A stretch of 23,358 bases of DNA from Phellopilus nigrolimitatus. Taxonomy: Eukaryota > Basidiomycota > Agaricomycetes > Hymenochaetales > Hymenochaetaceae. This document shows positions 8,995-19,718 of the stretch, one piece after another (positions within the stretch are counted from its first letter, which is position 1; each line of letters starts with the position of its first letter). The position numbers and the translations under genes were made by a program. Under the pieces are notes generated by a model that was not told the DNA's origin, did no database searches, and worked only from the letters and a program-made list of their open reading frames with translations. The stretch is taken from NCBI GenBank assembly GCA_021029095.1, contig JAJOHG010000393.1, positions 1 to 23,358 on the forward strand. Direction: 5' to 3'.

Positions 8995-9050
8995 GCATTC
9001 GCTGACTTTGCAAATGCCTAGACTTGGTGTCTGGGCACGAACCAATCAAG
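8995..9050 (-). promoter_or_regulatory. Conserved upstream block of P450a (CCAAT box plus TTTGCAAAGTCAG)
   Basis: Minus-strand TGATTGGTTCG (CCAAT complement at 9042-9046) followed by TTTGCAAAGTCAG (9014-9002) and AATGCA matches the block upstream of P450b in order and approximate spacing. The sequence between this block and the TATA region has diverged strongly. The block lies about 470 bp from the ATG. Confidence 0.55.
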
Positions 9051-10874
9051 TGCGCGCCAGAGCCTGAGAATTACAAAAAGAAGACGCGGCTTTAAGAAAT
9101 TAGATGGTGGCCGTTCATGAAAACGGTGCCCGCAATCAACGGAACTGAAATACCTCAGAAGATTCTGATCGCCGTATATCGATAGCTAAGCAGTCCAGTC
9201 TGTAGAAGTGACCACCTTTGGAATTTTGAAAATCCGAGGCCGAGGAAGGTTTGAATCTTGAGCCCGAGGGTAATTGTGCTCTTAGATCAAAGCATCCCGG
9301 AAACGTGGCTTTAGCCTTAAGCTTCGTTATTTCCTGTAAGAGCTCATAGAATTCTGCTACCTAGGTAACGGCAGTGTAAAGGGAGCCCTCAAGGGCATGA
9401 ATGGGAGACCGTACGAGTCTCGCGGCGTTTTCTCGAGCGGTTGACGTCCCAGACATGGCGATGCTCGAATATCTGTCGGATCTGTTGTTCTCGTCGTACT
9501 TGGACGTAACAGTTCCCATTCTCCGTTTGATGGGACGAATCAACAGGGGGGATGTGAGAGACGCTGACCCATAACCGTTGCATGCACAGCTGCTTCGTGC
9601 CCGGAGCGCTCCTTGCCGAGTCCTCGGAGCGGAGCCATGAAGCCCGGAATAGTCTATAGTGCCGGGAGCGTAACAAATCGGAGTAATAGTTATGTCCATA
9701 AGACGCCGGAAGGCCACGAAGGCGAGAAAACGGCGAGTAGTTGGCCAGAAGGAGAATCAGCTGGCATTTCCCAAGAGGGAAAGATGATTACGGATGATGA
9801 GTTCGGGTATTTCCGGTTTAAGCATTCTAATGGCCAGCCACACTTGAGCTTCTTCATCAACGTCGTCGGAACCAGCTAGAACGTTAGGAGGTTCTGTCGC
9901 TACATTGTGGTTTAAGCACTGTCAGACTGAATATTCTACTAGAGCTTAAGATACTTAATTTCGTCCGAAACCTCAGAGACTCGGGGTTTGTCACTCGCTC
10001 GTTGCAGCACGAGGATGGACAACCCCGTCATTCGTACGGAGACATGATTCTGTAGATTCCCACCCTTGTGGGATTGCGCAAGAATGTATCCCGAGCGCAT
10101 CTGGAACCTTTGACGTAGCTAATAACCGCTTGACTGGCGTGCAATGGGGCAGGACTCTCAGGATTAATTGGAATAGCCCTCTGTCGGCGAGGTAAACGGG
10201 ATGTCCAGTGACTCAGCATCTCCTATTTCGTTTGTGGTGACTGCGGAAGATCCTTGCGCCGCCATCGCGCGCTACCGGATTCCGGCCTCCTATAGAACGA
10301 GTTTGCAGTTCGTTCGGACATAATCATCCAAGCCCTTGTATTCATCTCAACCATTCTCATTCACTTACCTACCCACTTATTATGGCTGTCGTGATACAAC
10401 AAATGTCCTACTATACCGTAAGGGTGAGACGCCTTGGAACTCAAGGAACAATACGAGGGGAGGTTAGCTAAAGTAGTGAAGGTCGAAATCGAGGGTGGAT
10501 GTCTACGTGTCTAAATCATGCACTATCAATTGTTTCGACATTCAACCATATCTTGTACAAATATATTTAATACAATTTGATATTATGGACTTCGCGAAGC
10601 ATGTTTTCGACGAGGTCAGCAACCAAGGGGCATTGTTGGGAGAGTGCGAAACGAATTGATTATATTGCGTAGTCAGGAAGATATCCCCGTTAAAGCTGCG
10701 AAATAATCACAGATTTAACTGACACGTCGGACTATCAAAGAAGGCGACCCACGATTAACTTCGTCTTCATGTTCCGCCAGAGTCAGGAGAGCGAACCCAT
10801 TGGAGGAAAACGTGCGAGGACCAGGGGACTAGACAGCAGTTATTGGTGAGGATCAGTTCTAGAGCGTCCGGGCT
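9051..10874. other. Intergenic, 1.8 kb, no supported gene
   Basis: Between the P450a promoter and the 3' end of the HPP gene. A plus frame at 9613-9879 (88 codons) and overlapping minus frames at 9717-9361 are unrecognised and lack partner exons. At 10383 an ATG opens a dozen codons that run into a possible donor (GTAAGG), but no continuing exon was found. I assign no gene. Confidence 0.5.
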
Positions 10875-11653
10875 TCAAGCGCGCTGTTCAGCCAGCTCTC
10901 CGGATTCAATGTTATTCTCCTTAGCTTCGATCGCAGCCTCATTTGACTTCTCCGGGATGACAGCGGAAGGCGGGGACGGTGCACATGGCGATATCCAAAA
11001 AACAGGATACCTCCGCTGAATATTGTTGATCAAGAGTGCGACGACGAGAACGAGCATACTAGAGAGCAGGACAACCGGAAGATAGTACCAACTAATGGCC
11101 CACACCTCGTCGTTCACGGCGACCAAAAGCGCAGTGGCACCCGCGGGAGGATGCGTCGTCGCAGTCATCTGCATGACGACGATGGCGAGGGACGTGGACA
11201 GCGATCCGGCGAGCCACCTCAACGATTCAAAGTGGGACGAAATGCTGAAGAGTTTTGTGATGCAGAGACCGATGAGGGCAGAGATGAAGTGGCCTCCGAC
11301 GAGAGCACGGGGCTGGGCGAGCGGTGCCTCAATAGCGCCGTAGCATAGGACGGCAGAAGCACCCTGAGTGTCATTTAAGTCAGTCTAAGGGTCACCGGAC
11401 TCGCGTACGAGACCAAGCGCGCGCGACTCACGTAGCTGGCAATAATAGACGGTACCTTTCGGCCGATGAAGTACTGGGCGTGCCCGAAAACCGCCTGTAG
11501 GATTGAGAGGCCAGCGAACGCGCCGATGAAAGACCAGAACCAGACGACATATTCCGGTCTTTTCTGGGGCGGGCTTCTACGGTGGCCTAACCAGTGAGAA
11601 AACCAGACAGGCAGACTAGCCAGACGACTCGGAGGACTCGAGCTTTCGCTCAT
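10875..11653 (-). CDS. HPP-family integral membrane protein (two exons, 236 aa)
   Basis: HPP-domain proteins are small multi-pass membrane proteins. Some plant and cyanobacterial members have been linked to nitrite transport, but the role in fungi is not established. Exons: 11653-11432 and 11363-10875, joined across a 68-nt GTGAGT...CTCAG intron in phase 0. The family signature HPPAGATALL is at residues 145-154, after a Met/Thr-rich membrane segment. Four or five hydrophobic segments are visible: about 35-58, 68-92, 98-113, 123-141 and 155-190, the last ending in LLINNIQRR. The tail is short, charged and Glu-rich. It is divergent from P450b across 1.7 kb. The broken paralog beside P450a has an additional intron that this copy lacks. 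The frame is intact, so it is probably functional. Confidence 0.9.
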
Positions 11654-12946
11654 GAGCGTAGCTAGAGTTATATTCGAACGAACCTCGCGCTCTATGGGTT
11701 GCCAAGGAGCCAGGCAGTTGTCTGCGGTGGGATGCAGTGTTCGTTTTCGGGACTGAATTGAACGCGAATACGAGCTATTCCATCGGATTCAGGTGGCAAA
11801 TTTTACGATTCGGCTGAATAAAGGCAAAGACCTGCCAAAATGAGAGATCACGTGCCAAAGACGTTCGTCGCAATTGGGACAGCACGTCGCCTAATTCGGA
11901 ACTCACCCAGACCCAAGGAAATGCCGTCACAGCGAACTGTATCCACTTACGAGCGTAACCAACGTGTTTAAGTCGTGAGCAGTGGTCGTATCGACTACTC
12001 AGCCGCTCGAACCGACATCTGATCGTGCGGTGATTGTTCTACTGAGGTGCGCTCGGGTTTTGCCAAGTCTTGCGCTTTCCTGGAGCTCGTAACGTCTACA
12101 CTCGAATTTGCAAACCCAGAACACCACACAACTCGTACGTACTCAAATTTCTAACCAGCAGATTGCGAATGAATTCATTTGCTTTTGCAAATGCGTACGT
12201 TCTGGGTTATTAGCTTCAATCACTTGCGTGAGTCTTCCGCGTCTTCCTATACCCGCACAGCATTTTCTGGACAGCCTTGTTCTTGGATCTTTGGAACTGG
12301 CCCCGATTTGTTACGCTTTCAATACTTCAACCTATTGTGAGTGGGCGCAATAAGCAGGGGCGAGAATTCCGGTCCGAGGAGCGCCGACTTTGACGACGAA
12401 CCGCTACACTGGCTTGGGCACACCGTTTCCTGACGTCCCGCCAAAAGACATTTACAAAGCAGCTCAAGCAGCATGTTGTTTCTCCGAGTACAGCAGCAAG
12501 GACTATCAACAATAGGAGGCTCAGCAAATGCTCGGACTTCGTCATGCGCTCGAGAGGATACGGCGGTCTCGTGCGGTTTCTCATCCAATTATTCGTTAAG
12601 GGCTGCATTTTTCCTGCAGCCTTTAGATTCTCTAAGTCCATTGAAACTACTGAAATGCTAAACATGCTTCCAAATCGCGTGATTGATGTAGACGGGACTT
12701 ACATAAGGGAGTGCAGCTACCTCGGCCTGCAAAGGGCCAAGATTCAATCCTCGGTCCTCCAAGATCTCGAAAGCTCTGCAGGAGAATTGCGTCTGCTGAT
12801 TACTAAAGGGTCAAAATACTAATTACAACGATGTGAAACTTATGGGGTTTTCCGATTTCACTGATTGGAGGACACCATCTTTCTGAGCGGTCACCAACGA
12901 AATCCTTAAATCCGCGCCTTTTTTCTGCTTTCGAACACTCGCTTGC

Positions 12947-13000
12947 GCTGATTGGCTCGGGACAAACAACCAAAAATATATTTGCAAAGTCAGTAAATGC
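12947..13000 (+). promoter_or_regulatory. Conserved upstream block of P450b (CCAAT box plus TTTGCAAAGTCAG)
   Basis: CTGATTGGCTCGG (ATTGG 12951-12955, a CCAAT box on the other strand) precedes TTTGCAAAGTCAG (12981-12993) and AATGCA. The same elements occur in the same order upstream of P450a. A second ATTGG is at 13035-13039. The block is about 410 bp from the ATG. Confidence 0.55.
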
Positions 13001-13279
13001 AGTCGATTTCCTACGACATGCATACGGGCTGGTGATTGGCCGAAGTGACTCGGGACTCGCTCGTGATGAAACTTTGGTCAGTCTACGGGACCTTCAAACA
13101 ATAATTCAAACATGCCGTGTTCTTCCGTTCAAACGGTTGCCAAACTATTCTGTCGTACCCTTGGCATATCCAGGAACAAAGCCTTTCATTTCAAACAACA
13201 GCTATCGGAGTCCATGCTTTCTAAAAATCATTTTCATATGCTCTCCCTAATTCATTCCTTTCACTGCTTTCTGGGCTCG

Positions 13280-13286
13280 TATAAAA
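13280..13286 (+). promoter_or_regulatory. TATA box of P450b
   Basis: TATAAAA, about 80 bp upstream of the ATG, in a segment shared with P450a (CTGCTTTCTGGGCTC before it, CCTCAATTATCATCAGTCC after it). Confidence 0.65.
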
Positions 13287-13365
13287 CACTCCTGCTTTAA
13301 TCCTCAATTATCATCAGTCCTTCACTGGCATCTTCTCATACTCACTACTCACTACACATTCGATC

Positions 13366-15473
13366 ATGTCTATCCAACCTTCTCCTGCCGTTTCTGCCTG
13401 GCCCAGACTGAACCCCTTCTCCGGTCCAACCCCCTCCGTTGCTCCCGACACTAACAACCACGCCATCGTTGTTGTCGGAATCCTCCTCTTCGCAAGCCTA
13501 TACGTTCTCCCCAAACTCTTCGGCTACAAGTCTCTCAGCGTCTTCAGTCGCAAGCTGTACAACAAAGCCGGCTACGCTATTCCCAGCGGACCTATAGGCC
13601 TTCCGATCGTCGGTGAGTCCTATACTTACACTTTCCAATTTGCTAATGGCTAATTCCTTACTACAGGATCGTTCCCTTTCCTTTCGCATTATCCGGAAAT
13701 GATGATGGACTTCTGGTACAAACGCTTCGGCCCGCTGTATTCTCTTTGGATTGGAAATCAGCTTTTCATGGTCATCTCCGACCCCGGGATTGCCAAGGAT
13801 CTCCTTGTCACCAACGGCGTGGTCACTTCGAGTGTACGTTAATATATTGGCTTTTCACTATTTCCGTACTCACTGTTTTTCTCCAGAGGAAAGAAATGTT
13901 TATCAAATCGCAGACTGTCTTCGTTGGAAGGGGAATCACCGCTACTCCCTACAACGACCGCTGGTAAGCTTCGCGGTACTGAATGAATTAGCATCCGACT
14001 CACAGTACTCTTTCAAGGCGCAAGCACCGTAAAATCGCATCTGTCTGGTTGAACCAACGTGCCGTCGACAGTTACTCCCAGGTCCTGGATTACGAAGCCA
14101 CTACACTTTTGAAGGAGCTGTACCGTGCCGGCAACAACCCAATCAACCCGCAACCTCACGCCGGTCGCTGCTCTCTGAACAACATGCTTACGATCGCTTT
14201 CGCCTCCCGCACGGAGAGTGTCCAGGATCCGTTAGTTTCTCAAGCACTCAAGCTGTCTCGCGAATTCATGTAAGTGCTTCTTTTTTTTTGTTTGTCCGAG
14301 ACAGTGAAAGAGTTAAATAACTTCGATTCCAGGAACTGCACTGGCCCCGTCTCGAACCTCGTCGACTTTATCACGCCGTTGCAATGGTTCACGACTCCGT
14401 TGCAAGCACGAGGAAAGAAGCTTCACCAGGGACTCGTCGACACCTACGGCGGGTTGATCAAGAGCATCGAGTCCCGAATGAATGCTGGCGAGGACGTGCC
14501 CGACTGCTTGGCCAAGACGATGATCCTCTCCCGCGAATCTGAGAACCTCGACGACCTCGACATGGCGATTTTGGCTTCCGCGTTCATGATCGGCGGAGTC
14601 GAGACGGTGAGCAGCCTGTCTCAAAGTTATTTATTGCACAGGCGCTCATGACTTGTTTTGGATACAGACGGCTTCAATTATGCAATGGTTCTCCGCTCTC
14701 ATTCCAGCATATCCAGAGATTCAGAAGAAGGCGCAGGAAGAGCTCGACCGCGTCGTCGGCCGCGACCGTCTGCCCACCATAGAGGACGAGAAGGATCTTC
14801 CGTATTGCCATGTGCGCCTTTCCACCTCCATCATGTCGTGCAAAAGTAGCTGACAGGAACCCTTGAAGGCTATCGTCAAGGAAGTCGAACGAGTCCACAA
14901 CCCTTTCTGGCTCGGCACGCCGCACGTCGCTTCGGAAGACATCGTCTACAAGGGCCAGTATATCCCGAAAGACACGGTGCTGGTTCTCAACACGTACTCG
15001 ATGCACCACAACCCCGAGCGTCACCCAGAGCCGCACAAGTTCAACGTAAGGACACCAGCGTTTTATTCTAAAAATGCTTCTGCTCACTCCACGTTTCGAT
15101 ACTGCAGCCCGAGAGATATATCAACGATCGGACCAACAACACGGAGTCTGCTAATCTGCCGAACGCTTACGAGCGCGACAACTGGATGTTCGGAGCAGGG
15201 TAAGTCTTGCGAACTCTTTTTGAAACCGGACATGAGCAATCTGACGGATTTGAATCCCCCAGTCGTCGAATCTGCCCCGGGATGATTGTCGCGGAGCGTG
15301 AGATCTGGCTGACGATCTCGCGCATGCTTTGGGCGTTCAACATGCACGAGGTGCCCGGTGAACCGATCGACCTGATGGAATACGACGGGCTGTCTGGACG
15401 TTCGCCGATGCCGTTCAAAATTCAGCTTGCTCCTCGTCATGCAAATGTCGCAAAGGTTCTCGGGATGGAGTAA
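13366..15473 (+). CDS. Cytochrome P450 monooxygenase, copy b (nine exons, 546 aa)
   Basis: Paralog of the P450 at 8573-6477, with the same expected ER location and unknown substrate. Exons: 13366-13612, 13667-13833, 13887-13963, 14018-14269, 14333-14606, 14668-14811, 14869-15045, 15108-15199, 15263-15473. Each exon has exactly the length of its partner in copy a, and the sum is 1641 nt. Membrane anchor 33-54; GGVETT 335-340; EVER 392-395; NPERY 446-450; FGAGRRICPG with Cys481 as heme ligand. Intron 6 has a decoy acceptor (GACAG), but the AAG ending at 14868 is conserved in copy a and gives a family-like K-helix. Residues that differ from copy a: A11, F18, S19, A26, Y65, S295. It is convergent with the next gene, 207 bp from stop to stop. 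Confidence 0.94.
13456..14043 (+). repeat. Near-identical tract shared by both P450 genes (partner 8483-7896, inverted)
   Basis: From codon 31 or 32 of exon 1 through introns 1 and 2, exons 2 and 3, and into exon 4, I found only two differences by eye: the codon 65 Tyr/His change and one base in intron 3. Introns 1 (54 nt) and 2 (53 nt) are identical. Outside this tract, synonymous changes are frequent, and intron 5 cannot be aligned. Confidence 0.8.
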
Positions 15474-15680
15474 GCCAGCCTAGCGCATATACTCAGGCAG
15501 GAAAAGGATTACGTCCGCTGGTAGTTTAGTCCAATTAATCAGTCGGTTTTTAGAGTTTTATAAATTAGCACACGCGTACGAAGCTCAAACTTGTACTGTA
15601 TCGGTAATTGTAATGCATAAAATGCAATAATACGCGGTACACAATATATTAATACAGTTATCCACTTCACAAGTCTCCCT

Positions 15681-17130
15681 TTAAGTGGCCCATTCAATTG
15701 GCTTTGCTGGTAAGCCTCGTTCGTGGATAGCAGCATTAACAGCAGACAACATCAAATCCAAGCAAAGCAACAGTCTGTCTTCTCTGGCTTTGAGTGCAAA
15801 CACGTTGCCCCATACACACCACAGACGGTTTGCTATAATCAGGAGCAGAGAAGCACTATGTGTCGTGGCAAGGAGGTGCCCGAGCTCGAACACGCTAAAC
15901 CGAAAAATTGTCGGATTATTTGGATACGGACATGCTGAATCTGTTTCCCGCCCATCTGGGCTTGATATATGAGGAACTGGGCTCGAATCTGCAGCCGGAG
16001 TCGAGGCTTTAAGTTTGATCTGGAGAACAGACTCGACAAAGACGTCTGCGTCACCCGACATCAGGTAATCGACAACAAGGGGAAGGTTCTGTGCGTCTAG
16101 AACACGAACGAAGATCGAGGGCAGAACGTCGACAATAGTAATCGTCGTACTTGCGGACCGATTCTCGTTTGTCTCTGATCCTTCTCTAATTCTCGTTTGC
16201 CGAACGCCCTTGGGAGCTATTAGAAGATCAGGACAGTGACACGCTAAAAGTTCGAGATTGACGGGCAGGAAATATTCGGGATTGTCCTCGTTATAACCGC
16301 AGGCAAGTACGTGAGAAGGTGCGAATCGCGAGGGCTCAGACTCATCGTCGACGTTTTCATTGTCGTCGTAGTCAGTAGCGTAGTGAGCCTCCCAAACAAT
16401 CCCCTCGGCAAACGCGCGCGCGTTCTCATCGGGTTCCATAAGTGGCACAATTCGGCTCTGAAAGTGTGCCCGTCTGAAATCCTTCAGCGCTCTTCATGAG
16501 TATACAGCATGAGTATACAGTTTTCAGTCATCTGATGAATTCATACATGAGATAGACTTACAGCGCTCCAAATCTGAATAGCTCTGCCTTGATCTCGTCT
16601 TCGGTGGATGTTTTCAACAAACGCGCTTTTGTCAGTATGTGGTCAACTCTCTGCGGGTCGATCGCTTCTGCACTGGTATGGACGAACGTCCAAGGGAGAC
16701 GAGAAAGCAGCCCTACACTCAGCGGCTCGTCGTAAAGTCTGTACTGGTGCGAACAGAGCCAGACATCCATAAATTTTTCATGGTCCACGGGGCCTTCCTT
16801 CTCAACTGGTATCAAGGAGCGAACGCACGCGCATAAAGCATCGAATTCCAATTCGCCGGTCGTTGAACTAGCCTTGTCATTATGGGTGCCAGTGCACAAA
16901 TGGACGACTTTTCCTTGTAGCGAGAATACGGGTTGGAATTCAGGATCCGATTCTGTCTCGATCTCTTTCCAAAGATTTTGCACACTAATTGGCGGAAGAT
17001 CTGGGAGTTCCTGCTCGTCAGGGCAAGAGATATCGACCAGTTCTGATTTACTCTCGATGCTTTTCTTTATCGAAGTTGGATCATCGGCGATGTCAGCGGC
17101 AAACGGCGTTGAGTTTCGTATGGTTGGCAT
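15681..17130 (-). CDS. Unrecognised protein, possibly BTB/POZ-like (two exons, 453 aa)
   Basis: Exon 1 is 17130-16562 and exon 2 is 16473-15681, joined by an 88-nt phase-2 intron (GTAAGT...TTTCAG). Splicing gives 1362 nt without a stop. I do not recognise the family with confidence. The N-terminal 60 residues are polar and acidic. The middle has aromatic-rich segments (FMDVWLCSHQYRLYDEPL). The C-terminal half has a serine/threonine-rich linker, then ITIVDVLPSIFVRVLDAQNL and later LGHLLATTHSASLLLIIANR, whose helix pattern vaguely recalls the BTB/POZ fold. No signal peptide or clear membrane segment is seen. A 13-bp direct repeat lies in the intron. The frame and splice signals make a real gene likely; the function is unknown. 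Confidence 0.7.
16495..16520. repeat. Tandem 13-bp repeat in the intron (CATGAGTATACAG x2)
   Basis: Exact duplication of CATGAGTATACAG at 16495-16507 and 16508-16520, inside the 88-nt intron. It probably explains why this intron is longer than most of its neighbours. Confidence 0.85.
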
Positions 17131-17412
17131 AGAAGGTAAAGGTAGAGATGGAGACAGTGGGCAAAGTTCGTTTGAGCTGAATAAAGGTCTTATATATTCA
17201 CCGAAGCAACAGTGGCCTCGGCAAGCGTATAAGCCACAATGGATTTAAACTGCCTTCTATTTCGAGGAAGTGGCTTGGCCACATCATAAAGGAAACGATA
17301 GCACATGACTAAAAGAAGAAAAACGCACCGGCCACTGGGTTATTATATTATACACAGAATGCAGTTGTGATGATTGTTTGAAGTCAAGGTTATAGCCAGA
17401 TTATAAAGTGCG

Positions 17413-19512
17413 TTAAATCCGCCAAAGTCGAGCCTCCCTGCACACCCATGCAACCGAGCTCAGGCCGAAAGAATAAGCGGAAAGGACGAGCAATGCGGTT
17501 GTATTTGACGCGTACATCGTCGAAATCGAAAGGTTCACCAAGCCCGTTGTAATGTTTGCCTTCAACATGCAATGACGATTTTTTAGATGCGTTTCACGAC
17601 AGCGACGATTAAAGGTGAAGGCACTAACAAGTAAAAACAGCGCAAGACCATTGATATTTATTGCTTCGAGGAGTGCGGGCGCCTTTGATTGCGACTTTGA
17701 TTTCCCAAATTTTGCAGACGTGTACGTTGACTCTGTGGACGAAGATGGTTGCAGTCGTGCACTTGTACTTATATAAGACTGGTTCGCTTTCTCAGCCAAT
17801 GAAGGGGAAGCTAGCATATCCAGGAGGAGATATGCCATGATGAACGACGTGTTGTACGCGGCAACCCAGATGACATATGGGAGGTTGGCCTGTCCGTAAA
17901 GAAGATTACAAATAGTCAGCTTGGATGGAAAGGCCGGCGGAACAAGTGGCCCCGAAATAGATAATCACCAGCCTCCTCGATATCCCGCCTCCAGTACCCG
18001 TCACGTAGCAAAGACCGAGGCACGTCCACCACAGAATCGCGTACGACAACAACTCGATGGCTGTTTTCGCATCCTGCCGCTGCAGCACCTTCGTGTGCTG
18101 TCTGTCAGTGCCAGGAGTGCCATCATATGTTGGGGATGGTGGCGAGGGGCTACCGTATAGATGTAAGTTGTTTTGCTGTCTGCGGAAATCTGAAGGAGAG
18201 GGAGGTAAAAGCACTGTGCCGGCTGAAAGCCCGAAAAGATGGATTGCAAGGTAACCTGAATGGTAAGTCCAACAATCATCTACCACAGCCATTGAGAAGG
18301 ATTCAAAGCGAATTGACGAGCCTATGAGCGAAACAAGTCCCTCCTTGTTTGCGCTGATGAGATTTGTCCGCGGAGAATTTAAAGTATAGCGTTGTAGCGG
18401 GGTGAGCGACAGGGCGATTTGATGTGCTTAACATCGCGAGGGTCAGAAGCGACGGAAGAAGCAAGCGAAAGAGAACGAACATAGTGCAACTAGGAAACCC
18501 AATAGAGAAATAGGCAGGTGGATTATTACCGGATGGAGGGCAACCTGAAGGACGGGAAGGAGTGCAAGGGTGAAGAAGAAATTCCAATGGGTGCCGTATT
18601 CAGATTCGTGTTCCTATACGACTTTGGGATGAGCGGACGGGCAACACTCTTCCGATCTGCTTGACACCTTACTGGGTATTCCGTTCCTTTCACGGTGATA
18701 ACACGAATGATTCCAAGGAAGAAAATAGGCAGCACTTTCTTAATCACTGTGGCTAGTTTTGGCGAAGCAGGTGCTATCAGGTATACCGGGTCCTTCAAAA
18801 TCGGTATTGCAGATACAACGCCTTGAGAAAATACAAATGACCCTACACCCAAATCCATCTAAAAGGAGACAATGTACCATCTAATTCACCGTTTAAATTA
18901 GAAGAGCTAAATACACGTACTAGAGAAACACCGAACGTTTCGCACTTGGCCAAGGACCGCGGGAAAACTGGGAAGTCGACAGCGAGGATAGCCAAAAAGG
19001 TCATGAGTAACATGTGAGATCGGTATACAGTCAAGGATGGTAGTGGAGATATGGAAATGCGAGCCGTGGAAGAAACAGGAGATGAGGGGCCTGGCGAAAT
19101 CTCGATTGAATGAGATGGAGAGGGAGCTCTTGGGATTTCAAACGGTGATAATGGTGTCGCCTTCTCCGGTTTGGAAAAGATGACATGAACGAGCAAGATG
19201 GATCCACAGAGGAAAAGACATAGGAAAAGAGGTGTTTCGGCGAAAAGCGTCATGGACAGAAGAAGAGGCAAGACCAGCAGTACCCATTCTACAACCAGGA
19301 CGAGCGAATTCGGCGATGAAAAACGCGAACGCACGGAGCCGTAAAGCGCGATTGAACACTAGATACATAAGATATGTTAAATGCCAGCGAATACTATGCA
19401 ATTGTGCACTTACTATTGCGACGGCAGAGATGAGGTTGACGTGGGTGATGGTCGACCCTGTCGTTCCAGAGACAAACGCTTCTTTCGAGGCTTTGTAGTC
19501 GTTCCCTTCCAT
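17413..19512 (-). CDS. GWT1: GPI-anchor inositol acyltransferase GWT1/PIG-W (eight exons, 551 aa)
   Basis: GWT1 acylates the inositol of GlcN-phosphatidylinositol in the ER, an early step in GPI-anchor synthesis and so needed for cell-wall mannoproteins; it is the target of the antifungal manogepix. Exons: 19512-19414, 19358-18921, 18858-18673, 18613-18481, 18426-18322, 18255-17969, 17889-17629, 17559-17413. Family blocks in order: [17 protein letters not shown] (residues 10-26), [18 protein letters not shown] (end of exon 2), [17 protein letters not shown] (180-196), [52 protein letters not shown], and [19 protein letters not shown] near the end. Length and multi-pass hydrophobicity fit the family. 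Intron 5 (18321-18256) starts with GC rather than GT. The promoter appears shared with the divergent F-box-like gene. Confidence 0.95.
18256..18321 (-). other. Apparent GC-AG intron 5 of GWT1 (66 nt)
   Basis: To join SLIG to YLAIHLFG, as in the family, the intron must run from GCTCGT at 18321 to TTCAG at 18256. Its length is divisible by three and it has no stop, so retention would insert 22 residues in frame. Confidence 0.65.
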
Positions 19513-19718
19513 CCTAGCTTCAATCCGAAGTAGATTTGTTGACTTCAAAGCGAAGACTTCTATGTCGCGATCGTAAACATAATGAGGTTACAAACCAAGC
19601 GTTGCCAGCGGCGCGTTGCCGTACCTGCCAGTGTCGACGAGCGTCACAAAAGACGTAACTCTGGGAGCCGCCCTTGTCCACAAACGACTTCAACAACCTC
19701 AGGACTCTATCGCCTCAA
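19513..19718. promoter_or_regulatory. Short divergent intergenic region between GWT1 and the F-box-like gene
   Basis: The 206 bp between the two start codons must hold both core promoters. It contains a repeated GCGTTGCC (about 19606-19622), TCGCGA, GTCGAC and a GACGTAAC half-CRE-like site. No clear TATA box is seen for either direction. Confidence 0.55.

Larger units (their letters stand above)
11654..13365. other. Divergent intergenic region between HPP and P450b
   Basis: It holds the upstream regions of both genes. The right end carries the P450b TATA box and a block conserved with P450a. A minus frame at 12665-12327 contains a leucine-rich hydrophobic run, but it overlaps other frames and has no recognisable family or splice partner. 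No gene is supported. Confidence 0.5.

Noticed and set aside
9613..9879. Plus-strand frame of 88 codons between P450a and HPP
   Set aside because: Unrecognised, short, no partner exons, and opposed by equally long minus frames.
10383..10430. ATG followed by a dozen codons and a GTAAGG donor
   Set aside because: No acceptor with a continuing coding exon was found nearby.
12327..12665. Minus-strand frame of 112 codons with a leucine-rich hydrophobic run
   Set aside because: It overlaps other frames and has no family resemblance or splice partner. It lies in the upstream region of two real genes.
13498..13689. Frames of 60-95 codons mirrored in both P450 genes (for example 13498-13689 and 8250-8441; 13746-13967 and 8193-7972)
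   Set aside because: They recur only because the P450 genes are duplicated. They are other-frame shadows of P450 exons and introns.
14821..14869. Alternative acceptor GACAG in P450b intron 6, adding four codons
   Set aside because: P450a lacks this AG (it reads GACATAG), while the downstream AAG is conserved and keeps exon lengths equal.
18490..18544. Possible GWT1 intron starting GTTGCC at 18544 and ending CTAG at 18490
   Set aside because: Reading through gives a conserved membrane segment ([21 protein letters not shown]) in frame. The intron is better placed at 18480-18427.
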